From Caprella mutica (Eukaryota > Arthropoda > Malacostraca > Amphipoda > Caprellidae): 64,000 nucleotides of DNA. Under the pieces are notes generated by a model. The model worked only from the letters and a program-made list of their open reading frames with translations, searched no databases and was not told the DNA's origin. Below are positions 50,201 through 58,261 of this stretch, in pieces (the stretch's first letter is position 1; the number at the start of each line of letters is the position of its first letter). The position numbers and the translations under genes are program-made. The stretch spans positions 38,674 through 102,673 of the forward strand of contig CANNZV010002341.1 in NCBI GenBank assembly GCA_947561585.1. Direction: 5' to 3'.

Positions 50201-53200
50201 TTCTCTGTTTGCAGAATTCAAAAAACGAAGAAAGAAGAACGGACAGCAGAGGAACCATTACAGTTTTCCCATATCAAAAAGATGGAGAACGCAGATTCAA
50301 CAGTTGCTGATCAAGTCATGCACGTAACGCTAGGAAGGACACCTACCTCAGCGAAGGAGTCAAGAAACAAAAAGAACCACAAATCCACACAACCACATAT
50401 AAGTTATCAAGAACTTTAATAGCTTTTTAATGATCAGCAGATTAATCTTTGAATCGTAACAAAAACTACCGACACAGCATTTAATTATTATTTTAATTGA
50501 TGACTCAGCTTGTTTATTTAATAGAAGCACGCGGTCTATTAGGTGAGCATATTAATTGAATACAGATGAATTAATATTCATACTGTGAATATTTAGAAGT
50601 GAATATTTGTGAATATTTAAAAGTGAATATTTAAAAATAAATATTTTTAAATTTTGAAAAACTAATTAGATTTTGATGATTAGAAAATTTTAGTCAGAAT
50701 AAATTATAAAACTTTAAATTTTTCTGAAGAATGAATTTAATAGTAAATTTAATTCAATAAAATAATTAAAAAATATAAATTCTATTTTTTAACGGATGGA
50801 TGTTAATTTTAATTGCATGATTGTTGAATCAATGTTAATTTTTAGAATATTTTAATCAGCAATATTTTATGAAGTATCTATGAAATTATAATTGCTTTTA
50901 AAATAAAACGACTCAGAATTTGAATGAAATTAAGGAATTTCATATAATGTTTATGATGTAATATGTTTATTAAAAATAATTTTTTTTAACAAATTTATAA
51001 TCATGTCAGAAAACGTCAAAAATTTTAATCTATGAATAATTAAGGAACATTGTTTATTTTTAGTGTGACATTTAATATTTGTTTGGAAAGTAAAATAATT
51101 TTATTAAAGCTAACGTAAAAGAAAAAAAAATGAATTGAATGTTTGTTTAAATCAAATTAAATTTTAAAAAGTTAAATTGAAATAATTTTTTTTTGATGAT
51201 TTAAAGCAAAAATGTCACTATATGTTAATTTCAGTTTTGATGTGTATTCATACTATTTTTTATGTTATATGTAAGTTTGAAATATTTTATATACATAGTA
51301 TATTTTCTTTTTTGGATTTCTGAAGACTCTATTTAATATCGACATTCAGAAAAAAAAAGAGGGGAAGAAAGGAATTATTAGAAATAGAATTAAACCATTT
51401 ATAAATGTTTAAAATTCTTGCAGTTATAGGTTTGATGTTTATGATTGTTCAATTTGAATTTTAGAATTTTTTAATTTGAGTTTTAATGTTTTGAATTTTA
51501 GGATTGATTAAAATGGGATTTATGTTTTTAAATTTTAGATTTGTTTAATTGAAAATGAAGTTTTGAAATAAATATTTTAAAAATCATTTTCAATTTAAAT
51601 GGAAGGGGGAGATATGTGATGTAATGATTTGATATAGTTAGTACGTCATTAGTATGTCACTATAAATGTAAGCTTTGTAGAATGAAAGAGTTAGTTCGTA
51701 GGTAGACATCGAGTTACCGATTTGCTCTCGTGAGCTACACACCTATTCTCCTGTTCGTAGTTATTTGAGACCTTAACTTGCGAGCGTTCTAGAGGAGATA
51801 ATATTTGTAATAACATGTGCTTGACCAATGAATATAATCTCTTTAAGTATTAATTACTTTACCATTATTACCCTTAAATTCAGTTAAGCTTGGACCAGAG
51901 GCCTGAGGTCGGAACCATAGTGGCAAGGTGGTTCTAGGGCATGGTACCATGAGTATTTAGTAGAAAGAGATTTATAAAGAGAAAGGAATCTGAAAATACA
52001 ATAGGAGTAAGATCCCAATCACTTAAGAGCCCATACACTGAGACGTTATAGTGAAGTAAACTAACTACGTCACAACTTTGCTATAGGTTGAAAAGTTAAT
52101 ATATACTACTATTTAAAAGGATTAGGGATATATTTGAGCTCAAACAGGTGCGTTAGACAAAGAACGATAGAAATATGAGAAAAAATAAAATTTTGAAAAG
52201 TTAAATTGAAGTAGAGTTTCACAAATCACGAATTTACTAATATTTAAAAATTACTAATATTAAATTTATTACTATTTATTAATATTTACTAGTGTTCATC
52301 AATATTTATCAATATATATAATATCAAGTAATGTTTACTAATATTAATTAATATTTACTAACATTCATTGATATCAAGTTATTAATATTTACTATTATTT
52401 AACATAGTAGCTATATATTTAACATTAGTGAATTTAAACTGCATTAGTAATTATTAATAAATCAGAGTGATTATTAATAAATAATAGTAGTTATTAATAA
52501 ATAAGAATAACTATTTATAAATAATAGTAAATACTAAAAACAATAGTAACTATTAGTAAAAATAGTATCTATTAGTAAAGAAAAGTTAAGAGTAGTAAAT
52601 TGGTAATTATTAAATATTAGTGAATTCGTAATTTGTGAAACTCTACTTCAATTCAAAATTTTGATTTTTTCTTGTACTTCTATATTTTTTTTGTCTAACG
52701 CACCAGTATGAGCTCAAATATATCCCTAATCCCTATTAATAGTAGTAAATATTAACTTTCCAACTTATAGCAGAGTAGTCAATCTACATTTTTTGTTCCA
52801 ATAATTTTTTTGTCAGGTGGGGCTTTTGAGGGTAAAGGTCAAGATCAGAGAGGGTAAGTGCCCTTTTTCATTCAAAAAATTAAAATAATAAAATTATGTA
52901 CACCTAGAAAGATTGCCTAGCTTATTCTGAACAAAAAACATGCTAAACTTTTTGTTCTAGGTCAAGTAATAAAAAAAAGTTATGACCTTTCAAAAATGGT
53001 GCTGAGATTTTCAAAATAGAGTTTTTGGGCCCAAAAACCTATAGTACCAACTATCAAGCAAATCTGAGAGGGAAGGTGGTATTAAATTTCATATTTTTTG
53101 GTCCACTTGTCATGAAATGCCCCAATACTTGACTTGAAGCGGGCTTGAAAGTTACAAGAACGAAATGTGTCTTTTTTTTCCAAAGATACAAATACATTGC

Positions 53201-55183
53201 AAGTTTCGGAACAATCAGTCCACAACTAAAGCCGGGTTTCCACTGAGGCAACACAGGCAACATGTAGCATGCGACTTCACTGTCATTCAACAAGAATGTA
53301 GCATGCGACTTTCAACAAAAAGACACGAAGCATGCATCAAGACAACACCTTCGTTGCTTGTAGCATGCTCTGATACCTGTTGCTTGCTGCAAGACCATTT
53401 CAACCAGTTCAACAAAAACGAAACCAATTTCCAAACATTGAGCGCAAATGCGATCAACTGAAACATGGAATATAGGGTTCAGAAAAATACTCATGTGAAG
53501 AGTGTGAAATATTATCGGATGAATAAGAGATTTTCATTTGCACAAGGTCTTTTTATTTTGTTTGATATTTAATATTATAATTTAAATATATTATTAACAA
53601 TATAAATTCTTCGCATATTAAATATCACATTTTTATTTATAAGAGCTTTCTCTATATAATGATATAAATATATAGCTAAAAAGATAGATTTAATTAAATT
53701 ATTTATTTCATTAAATAAATGAAATAATTCTGTGTTATTTATACTCAATACTGTGACTATGAATAATCTCTAATGTTTTTATATTTGCAAATACTGTAGA
53801 AGTCATTGACCATTTTCTAATCCAAATTTTTAAACAAAGAAAATGTGACATTGTTTGGCATAACTAATGAATTATTTTGTCATCAATACTATAAAAATTC
53901 TCTTCGTTGCTGGCAACAAAAATCCTTCCCACCAGCGGTGGGAAGCCGTTCAACACTAGACAAACTAAATCTTGCCACTTGCGGCAGGAAACAGGGTGAC
54001 GTGTTACCACATGCAGCATGCTACATGTTGCCTTATGTTGAACTGATTGAAATACATTTTGCCCGTGCGGCAATGTAGCATGCTGCGTGTTGCCAAAATG
54101 TTGCCTCAGTGGAAACCCGGCTTAAGTCAATATTAAATAAACCAAACTGAACTCTGTAGCTTATAAGAGATTACGAGTCAATAGCTAATTATTATCAGTT
54201 AATTATAAACAGAGCATAAAACTTTTTAAGAAATTGGAAGCTCAGTGCAGAGAGTGAAATTAAAGAAGAGTATCTAGCTATACTGTACAGGTTTCTAACA
54301 GTAGATATCATGTTTTTGCTAACTTCCCCAAGGTACTGTTGCTTACCTGAAACACGAAGCAGGCTCCAAATCCCATTTCCTTCAAGACCAAATTAGTGAT
54401 GTGCACCACATTTTCACGATTGTATATATTAGGAATGACAACGACGCACTTGTAAGACTGCAAATAAATGTAATAAGGTTAAAAAAAGAGCAGTTTGGAC
54501 ATGACTCCAATGATATTATCAACACACAACTAAACAAGAAATTGAATTACCTTGAATGAATCAGCACGAACATTCAACTTTTCTCCAATGGCTGCTGTCC
54601 ATATTGTTTGTAGATCACATATTACAGACTTCATAGAGCCATTTATTCCACTCCTTATGTTGAGGTCCCCTCTGTGCCAGGGGTAAATGATATGGTAGTT
54701 AGCAGATGAAGGTACTTCCAATACTTTGTCTCCAATTACAAAGTCTGCATCTTCTTGGAAGGAAGGATGTCCAACAGATTTCTTTTCATTAATCGAGGGG
54801 GTAACTTTTTTGTTGATGGCACTCAATTGCTTTGAGTTTGTTGCAAAGCGTCTAGTACCATCCGACATCAAACAAGATTGTAAGAGATTGCACACTTTGA
54901 TTCTACAGTCTTCCACAGTTTGAATTTTATCACTAGTCAATTTGTCGAGAGAAATCATATGGCTGTCAGTTCTTTTAGTCACTTTTGATTTATTCTTCCT
55001 AGCAATAGCATGTAGAACTGTGAAAGGTACAGAATCACAAGGGCGACCCAGTCGTAAATATTTGCTGCCTGGATGAATTACTATGCATGAAAGTGGATCA
55101 ATTATTTGCATTTGAGATGCTTCAGCATGTCCTAAGACTGAAGGTTCACTTGCTACATTAGTTTCACTTTCCATTTCGTTCAT
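22708..55183 (-). CDS. ACTR8: Actin-related protein 8 gene, ten coding exons
   Basis: Complete coding sequence joined from minus-strand exons 55183-54551, 54457-54347, 33002-32886, 32803-32651, 27330-27256, 26962-26813, 26732-26606, 26203-26075, 25783-25706 and 22802-22708: 1668 nt, 555 residues (vertebrate ARP8 is a little over 600). Every junction is GT-AG with matching phase. Recognisable blocks in order: IVIHPGSKYLRLGR (first phosphate-loop region), SDGTRRF, YHIIYPWHRGDLNI, CVVVIPNIYNRENV, ATFGSGVGSACVVDIGDQKT (second phosphate loop), RYGGSDISQVLHWLL, IILVGAGANFSQFGKWL and KDMDPAVVAWKGA. ARP8 is a nuclear subunit of the INO80 chromatin remodeller that binds actin, ARP4 and linker DNA. A likely 5-prime UTR splice acceptor lies at 55224 and the first exon is beyond it. 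Introns 2, 4, 7 and 9 are packed with repeats and mobile elements, and intron 2 contains another gene. Confidence 0.93.
22930..24890 (-). pseudogene. Second decayed non-LTR retrotransposon relic
   Basis: In ARP8 intron 9, same strand as the gene. Reading from 24890 down: the end of an APE-type endonuclease (LDLSDHYPLLIRKIEQTVHE), RT fragments with GIKASTLYVDDLIIYIGSS (24542-24357), MYRAIIRSKLDYGS and LDPVHDAAIRLSIGAYRHH (24161-24000), RNase H-type remnants, and a carboxy-terminal LLVPLTVKHILPECPS-like motif near 23190-23140. Many stops and frameshifts. It is related in organisation to the relic at 5230-7131. Confidence 0.75.
24925..25390. repeat. 32-bp minisatellite in ARP8 intron 9
   Basis: About 14-15 copies of a unit like TACTCCCCTATTGTCACAG followed by TACAGCAAGTAGC (32 bp; some 30-bp variants with CACAAACAGC). 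Highly homogeneous, so expansion is recent. Confidence 0.95.
25418..25684. mobile_element. hAT-type MITE
   Basis: 267 bp with inverted ends CAGTGGTTCTTAAAGT and ACTTTAAGAACCTCTG and a perfect 8-bp target duplication CTTTAGAG (25410-25417 and 25685-25692). CAG-type ends with 8-bp duplications are diagnostic of hAT elements. No transposase. It inserted 13-21 bp inside ARP8 intron 9 from the exon 9 donor. Confidence 0.88.
26232..26618. repeat. 33/35-bp minisatellite overlapping an ARP8 splice donor
   Basis: About 11 copies of a 33- or 35-bp unit containing CTCTACACTGAGTGTG and GCTACTCACACCTC. The last copy includes the end of ARP8 exon 7 and its GTGAGT donor (complement of ACTCAC at 26600-26605), so every copy carries the same donor hexamer. 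Confidence 0.93.
26606..27330 (-). CDS. ACTR8: ARP8 exons 5 to 7
   Basis: Exon 5 (27330-27256) encodes DRCGPEECPCEH...VYNIQ; an alternative in-frame donor TGC/GTAAGT at 27235 would add seven residues. Exon 6 (26962-26813) encodes LADELLIAPLSLCYPTLL...FLRENS, ending at GTTAGT; its acceptor follows a pyrimidine-rich C tract. Exon 7 (26732-26606) encodes RKTGREIPDETDTIEDIL...MSLEQAINLSVERC, and its GTGAGT donor is the outermost copy of a minisatellite. Part of this region is the fast-evolving insertion of ARP8. Confidence 0.9.
27515..28055. mobile_element. Foldback-type repeat in ARP8 intron 4
   Basis: The start (CATATCTTGAATTTTGATG, GATATTGGTGA) and end are imperfect inverted copies over about 150 bp. 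No coding frame. Its right end abuts the target duplication of the MULE-like element. Confidence 0.6.
28518..31958 (+). mobile_element. P-element-like DNA transposon, internally deleted
   Basis: 3441 bp with terminal inverted repeats of 33 perfect bp (36 with one mismatch) starting CATGAATTAAATAGTTAG, at 28518-28553 and 31923-31958. The 8-bp target duplication GGTAGGCT lies at 28510-28517 and 31959-31966; uninterrupted copies of the target repeat contain one GGTAGGCT. TGACGTCA palindromes sit near each end. P elements have CATGA-type ends of about 31 bp, 8-bp duplications, a THAP DNA-binding domain and a four-exon transposase; this element shows all of these outwardly but lacks the catalytic centre. 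Confidence 0.85.
28662..31311 (+). pseudogene. P-type transposase remnant: THAP domain and carboxy-terminal exon
   Basis: Exon 1 (28662 to about 29074) encodes a THAP zinc finger: LFRFPKD, QWIAKC and ARACSLHFEPENL, followed by LKYELLN and EDAVP as usual after THAP domains. The first zinc Cys is replaced by Phe at residue 5, an extra 22-nt stretch shifts the frame after ELKR, and a 1-nt loss shifts it after PENLN. Exon 2 (30061-30173), exon 3 (30847-30904) and exon 4 (from 31115) retain good GT-AG sites and compatible phases. Exon 4 contains VPKEVVQFYMRCRIYFRIK, resembling the P-element carboxy terminus. The RNase H-like catalytic region is absent, so it cannot encode active transposase. Confidence 0.75.
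31959..32240 (+). repeat. Dispersed repeat family A, split copy
   Basis: Continuation, after the P-like element, of the family A copy whose left part is at about 28480-28517. Together they reconstruct the same order as 1838-2095, including GTGACTGCATT-like and GTAGCTTTTCTGCAT segments. Confidence 0.75.
32651..33002 (-). CDS. ACTR8: ARP8 exons 3 and 4
   Basis: Exon 3 (33002-32886, 39 codons) encodes DDVAATFGSGVGSACVVDIG, the second phosphate-loop strand pair, ending NSR at donor AGA/GTAAGT. Exon 4 (32803-32651, 51 codons) starts LRLRYGGSDISQVLHWLLRK and ends CHVNL at donor CTG/GTGAGA. Both are whole-codon exons. The junction NSR/LRLRYGG has the same spacing as the vertebrate protein. Confidence 0.92.
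33486..34480 (-). mobile_element. Mariner/Tc1-type element, left end visible
   Basis: A plausible terminal repeat TACAGGGTGGGGCGTAAG lies at 33486, followed by the 3-prime end of a minus-strand transposase. The matching right end was not found in the next kilobase, so the element is probably truncated there. Confidence 0.55.
33610..34474 (-). pseudogene. DD37D-type transposase with one homopolymer frameshift
   Basis: Two minus-strand frames, 34474-34154 and 34218-33610, join into one transposase: amino-terminal helix-turn-helix (IRLLAKTANVSPRTMRRVV), then VWSDEK with the first catalytic Asp, FQQDAATSH with the second and SPDVNPMDFSVW with the third. I count 37 residues between the second and third Asp, which suggests a maT-like DD37D family. 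The frame changes at an A7 run (about 34185-34191) right after the first catalytic motif, where one base is in excess. Otherwise intact, so inactivation is recent or the base is an assembly error. Confidence 0.85.
34835..35170 (-). pseudogene. Second IS630-type transposase relic
   Basis: Minus-strand fragments with EADIQRRLTFAQWF and NRQIHRHWVSKH, typical of the central part of IS630/mariner-like transposases that include RQN.R.W. Broken by frameshift near 35005 and lacking catalytic motifs. It may be an older, independent insertion. Confidence 0.55.
35640..36180. mobile_element. MITE with TCTCGAGA-containing ends
   Basis: Inverted ends share TTTGTTC...GCCGATTT.GC.CAATCTCGAGAA, at about 35647-35690 and 36130-36172. 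The interior holds further copies of CAATCTCGAG. No transposase. Confidence 0.65.
36245..37480 (-). repeat. Two inverted-orientation family A copies with shared flank
   Basis: Copies at 36245-36480 and 36985-37345 read on the minus strand. Both are followed by a shared segment containing CTTCTCTTCCATTC and GATAGAGC.CCTGGG (36515-36565 and 37430-37475), so repeat and flank were probably duplicated together. The second copy has an internal duplication around GTCACTTACCA. Confidence 0.7.
37508..37600. repeat. Isolated terminus related to the MULE-like family
   Basis: GTGACCGGAAAATTCG followed by repeated TTCGTC motifs resembles the left end at 28066. No partner end found. Confidence 0.4.
37601..38140. 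other. No gene recognised
   Basis: AT-rich ARP8 intron sequence without recognisable features. Confidence 0.45.
38150..39484 (+). pseudogene. Zinc-finger protein relic with acidic coding repeats
   Basis: Broken plus-strand frames encode KEEEETCEKEEDTTELDRN (near 38275), then C2H2-like fingers CGKGCWSKAGLAIHQRR, FKCDGCDLSFETLKTH and CERDFSKANIARHRRGC (38360-38615), then a minisatellite of EKEEEEETC codons and finally EEDTCYEELASENMVSPVSC to a stop near 39485. Several stops and frameshifts interrupt it. Fingers of this kind occur at the amino terminus of R2/NeSL-type retroelement proteins, but a host zinc-finger gene cannot be excluded. Confidence 0.55.
38826..39395. repeat. Minisatellite, 24/27/28-bp purine-rich units
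   Basis: About 20 units related to GAAAAGGAGGAAGAGGAGGAGACCTGT. Most are 24 or 27 bp, keeping one frame, but 28-bp units shift it. The plus strand is almost pure purine between ACCTGT blocks, a composition that can form triplex structures. Confidence 0.9.
39490..41062. other. No gene recognised
   Basis: AT-rich sequence between the zinc-finger relic and the Vps62-like gene; it must contain that gene's promoter and 5-prime UTR, but I see no specific motif. Confidence 0.45.
41063..45437 (+). CDS. Secreted Vps62/DUF946-family protein, nine exons
   Basis: Exons 41063-41417, 41505-41610, 43827-43930, 44061-44188, 44266-44374, 44462-44697, 44780-44990, 45061-45184 and 45293-45437 join to 1518 nt, 505 residues, with compatible phases throughout. 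Residues 1-30 are a signal peptide or anchor (hydrophobic from HMILVYIFLTQLMIVYALA). Family motifs in order: APVIWIHPNETFFPGDVHDF, GAPIYTHIEEC, VTYWSFYPYNKGKEVC, GNHVGDWEHVSIHF, LYISSHNFG, GRIVLYSALGSHGLWP, NYRGRWGNP and CETNGGPKG. Several NET sites could be glycosylated. The family (Pfam Vps62) occurs in fungi, plants and invertebrates; its molecular role is not firmly known. ATG 41063 is used because the frame upstream has only a GTG. Acceptors of exons 4 and 7 were chosen by phase and could differ. The gene lies wholly within ARP8 intron 2, antisense. Confidence 0.9.
41745..43245. repeat. 26-bp minisatellite in intron 2 of the Vps62-like gene
   Basis: About 57 copies of a unit CTCACTAACTTGAGGCTCGC plus ATTTCC, with alternating CCTT/CCCT and TAACT/TATTT variants interspersed. 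It fills most of the intron; degenerate relatives continue near 43690-43800. Confidence 0.97.
45517..45522 (+). promoter_or_regulatory. Poly(A) signal of the Vps62-like gene
   Basis: AATAAA 80 nt after the stop codon at 45435-45437. Confidence 0.65.
45540..46605. other. No gene recognised
   Basis: AT-rich. A few imperfect direct repeats around GTTCCTAAGTGTC at 46205-46285, too few to call an array. Confidence 0.45.
46606..46735. repeat. Short tandem repeat, about 22 bp
   Basis: About five copies of TAGCTAGAATAACAGAGGTT plus AT-type sequence. Confidence 0.75.
46945..47690. mobile_element. Palindromic element flanked by a direct repeat
   Basis: Arms 47085-47345 and about 47360-47625 are imperfect inverted copies (both contain TTTTTGAACCGATCGTTTTG and AGTGTATGAGTGTATATGC). 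It is bracketed by a direct repeat containing TCTTTAGGTAGTGGGCTT at 46948 and 47656. No transposase. Confidence 0.65.
49180..49450 (+). repeat. 77-bp tandem repeat of hairpin sequences
   Basis: About 3.4 units, each with a CGGT-AAGCTGAA-ACCG hairpin, a TGGT-AAGCTGAA-ACCA hairpin and a GAGAAAG..TTTTCTC hairpin. Inside the leader region of the LTR-type element. Confidence 0.75.
50168..51600. other. Interior of LTR element, no gene recognised
   Basis: A 83-codon open frame (50168-50419) preceded by a good acceptor-like TTTTCTCTGTTTGCAG has no recognisable family. The remainder up to the polypurine tract is extremely AT-rich. Confidence 0.4.
53229..54123. mobile_element. Non-autonomous element with GCCGGGTTTCCACTGAGG ends
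   Basis: 895 bp with inverted ends of about 26 bp, AAGCCGGGTTTCCACTGAGG onward, and subterminal repeats around TAGCATGC and GCAACA. No transposase. The target duplication is not clear. Confidence 0.75.
54347..55183 (-). CDS. ACTR8: ARP8 exons 1 and 2
   Basis: Exon 1 (55183-54551, 211 codons) starts MNEMESET and holds the amino-terminal extension plus the first actin-fold block; the ATG at 55183 is the first in frame. Donor AAG/GTAATT at 54551. Exon 2 (54457-54347, 37 codons) begins SYKCVVVIPNIYN and ends MGFGACFVFQ at donor CAG/GTAAGC. Between the first and second actin blocks the ARP8-specific insertion is present. The second intron then runs 21.3 kb. Confidence 0.92.
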
Positions 55184-55189
55184 ATTGAG

Positions 55190-55640
55190 TATGTTATTGA
55201 TATAAAATTATGGTAGATACAACCTGCAAAATGAAACAGCTATTTTCATTGGCAATAACCTACTAGTTTATACATTAGATCTGTTATATAATGAAATCCT
55301 GTATAGTGAATGTAGTGTTCTGATAAAGTAAGTAGCCTCTATAAAATACAGTGAACAAATCTTCTATACATAGTCTGCCCTGAATGGCCATCAGTTTTAG
55401 AAAACTAATGGCCATTTTATGGCAGACTATAGAAAATTTGTTTACTATAGAGGCTTCTTCCTTACTCAGGATACTATATTAATCATAAAGGATTATTATC
55501 CTTCTACTGTAGTGGGACTAACCAAACTTATGTTTAATGATTTTCATTCAATGTTATGGACCACCAATGAAACTCAGGTGGCTATAAATTTATTTCAGAA
55601 AATTATTTAGTCTTTATTGGAATGAAAAAAGGCACGATGA
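55190..55640. mobile_element. Short palindromic MITE upstream of ARP8
   Basis: Inverted arms at about 55328-55379 and 55421-55460 (GCCTCTATA, TTCTATA.ATAGTCTGCC and complement) around a loop containing ATGGCCAT. The ARP8 5-prime UTR acceptor (TTTTGCAG) is at 55224, so this lies in a 5-prime UTR intron or the promoter region. Confidence 0.55.
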
Positions 55641-55649
55641 TAAGATAAA

Positions 55650-56230
55650 TCGAAGGTGTTACAGAGAAGAGAATTAGTGGAGGAAGTGTTGAAAGAGGGA
55701 ATAGAGAGAATGCTGGAGGAAAGGGGAATCCAGGTAGATGGAAAGAGTTTCAGATTGTATCATTGTAATGATTCCAAAAAGGAGACTGGCAGTGGCAGAC
55801 CTGAGGACTATAGCATTAACAGATGTGTCATACAAAATAGTGAAGGTGGTGGTAGAGGAAATTGAGAAGCTTCTTGAGGAGAATGTATTGATCAAATGAA
55901 AACAGTCAGGATCTTAAACAATTTTGAAATATGCAATAGCTAATGTGTGCATGAGGGGGAGGAGCAGTTGGTGGTGGTGGCAGTTGATTTCAGAAAGAAA
56001 TAGCTATATTGCAATAAGGAGAAATAGGTAGAAGAGATTTTGAGGGAATTGAAGGTAGCTACATGTGGAAGTTTTCAATTTGATAAAGAAAAGGATATTA
56101 TTTAAATAATGCAATAAATATGATAAAATGACATTATGTGAAGTACACTTACAGTTTACAAAAATGATGATGAATGGATGATGAGGAGAGAAGAACTTTA
56201 GGTAGCTAAATTGACAGTGTTAGGAAGATG
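55650..56230 (+). pseudogene. Non-LTR reverse transcriptase fragment
   Basis: Frames encode RLAVADLRTIALTDVSYKIV, EEIEKLLEENVLIK and a WWWWQLISER-like segment where the catalytic AVDFRKAYD would be expected. These match RT palm/finger blocks of non-LTR elements; stops and frameshifts are frequent and there is no endonuclease. Confidence 0.6.
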
Positions 56231-56980
56231 AATTACTTTTACAGTTTTACCATTCGTGGATTACAATAAATATGTTTCCAGAAACAATTAAGAACATTGA
56301 AATATGCTGAAAACATTGATCTATATTTGAATCAATAGATGTTTAAAAGTCCTACTACAATAGCAGGAGGAATGGATTTAGCAAGAAGGACTGAGGATTT
56401 TGAGGAAAGAAGGTCACTAGAAGCTAAAGGAAATAAAGGTAGGTATCTGAATTTCAAGATGGAAAGAAAGTGTAACCAATCAATATGAGGTGCAGTGGGT
56501 GGTACTACGTACCTCTGGGAACAATATAACCCTAGGTTATATTATAGTGGGATACCAGTGCATACAGTATGGATCACAAAAAGGAAACCCAAATTCAACT
56601 GCTTACAACCTTTGGAATAAATCAAGATATTTGAATTGTTTTTGATGCATTATGTTCAGAAGTGTTTAGTCACTCAAGCAAATGATAAAAACATAGGTCA
56701 AATGAACAGTGGTTTTAACAAGTTTAAAAGTATAAGTGATTAATATAGTAGAACACTCTGCGATTCAATGCAGAGAACTGACATGAGTTTGATTTAACAG
56801 AACCTTTATATAATAGCTAAACAGGAAACAATTATACAACAAGTGACATAGCTAGAACCAGGAAATGTTAGCATAAGACAATTATGCTGAGCTGTTCAAA
56901 CACATTAGCTAAAGACAACAATATGAATATAAACAAAAACTAAGTGTGACTATATTAATACAACAATTTCCTTCTCACAC
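56231..56980. other. No clear gene
   Basis: A weak gag-like frame near 56370-56450 (GGMDLARRTEDFEER) is too short to call. The rest is AT-rich and may include the 3-prime LTR of the copia relic. Confidence 0.35.
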
Positions 56981-56983
56981 AAG

Positions 56984-58229
56984 TTATACATTTATCATTC
57001 CAATCAACGTAACTAGTTTGTTAAATCTATCATAAAGTAGTGGCTTGGTAAACACATTAGCCAACATTTCCTCACTAGCACAATATTTAAGTTCAATTTC
57101 ATTTGAGGACACTAAGTCTCTAACATAATGATACTTTATGTCTATATGCTTTGTACGAGGATGATTTTTAGGATTTTTAGCAAGACATATAGCAGACTGA
57201 TTATCCTCAAACAAAACTACTGAAGAATTCTTATTAGATAACTCAAGATCTAGCATTAACTTATTTAGAAATACCGCTTCTTAAGCAGCGCCAAAAAGAG
57301 ATACATATTCAGCTTCTGCTTTTAACAGACTGCTATGAGATTATAGAATAATTTAACAAAAAACAGTATCCTGATGTACTCTTTCTATCAATTGTGTCAC
57401 CAGCCCAGTCGGTGTCAGAATAACCTATTAATTCTGACTCATCATTTCCATTGAATCAACAGATACCACAGCTGTATGAACTATAACATTTAATACATAT
57501 AGTTTACCAACACAGTTGGCAACTGCAATTAGTTCTCCTTTATCATGAATTTTATAATAATTGTTATCTAGCAAAACTCATTTATTATTACTGGTAGCTA
57601 ATTCTAGAAACTGATAGCAAATTAAAAGCTAACTTAGGCAAATGCCAAACTTTTATCAGTGTGCATGTTCTACTTTTACCCCCTGGTATTTTTAGATTTA
57701 AAGCAATATTACCAACAGCCGTAGCTTGGAAAATAGACCCATTTCCTACTTTTACCGTTATAGGTTTTTCTAGTTGTACAAAGTGTGAACATAATGAGTC
57801 ATCCTCACTCATATGAGCTGTAGCTCCAGAATCTAAAATCCAAGAATTATCCCCAATATCTTTGCAACTGAGAGCACTAGCATAAAGAGTTCTATCCTCT
57901 TTTAAGGGGATCGTTTCCGGTATTTAGGATGTACCAATAATACTTGTCCGATTGAGCTGAGATTTTAACATAAGGTGTAAAGTGAAAAGAAATCATATGC
58001 TCTCTTTTGAGATTTTTTCATTTTGGGGCCCCCCTCCCCCGTGGGGGTCGAAAAACCTTCTTTTTCGACCCCCCCCCCGGGAAACTATAGAACGGCTTGG
58101 GGGTTGGTGCTACAGAAAAATTTATTGAAGCTAATATGTTCTCTACTACTATCCTAAGGTCGTGGTGCAGCTTTTTTTTTGAATTTCTATCTGAAATTTT
58201 TTTTATTTGAATTTAAAAAAAAATTGTCA

Positions 58230-58261
<32 letters not shown>

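Larger units (their letters stand above)
48226..52074 (+). mobile_element. Non-coding LTR-type retroelement
   Basis: 3849 bp flanked by ACTTTG (48220-48225 and 52075-52080), starting TGATGTAATG and ending CGTCACA. The first 82 bp recur exactly at 51617, just after a polypurine tract GGAAGGGGGAGATATG (51601-51616), so 51617-52074 is the 3-prime LTR. After those 82 bp the 5-prime LTR diverges: it has a 41-bp repeat (TTCGCAGGTAGCCACCG) in three copies at 48305-48430. No gag or pol frame; the interior is AT-rich. Resembles LARD/TRIM-type non-autonomous elements. Alternatively a decayed Ty3-like element. Confidence 0.7.
47803..53118. mobile_element. Large foldback element split by an LTR-type insertion
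   Basis: The left arm is 47803-48225 plus 52081 to about 52235; the right arm, inverted, is about 52620-53118. Shared blocks include CTAGAACAAAAAGTTTAGC, GACCTTTACCCTCAAAAGC, GGATTAGGGATATATTTGAG and GTAGAGTTTCAC. The centre (52240-52620) is a run of TTACTAATATT-type repeats and their complement. The interruption at 48226-52074 is a separate element. Confidence 0.8.
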
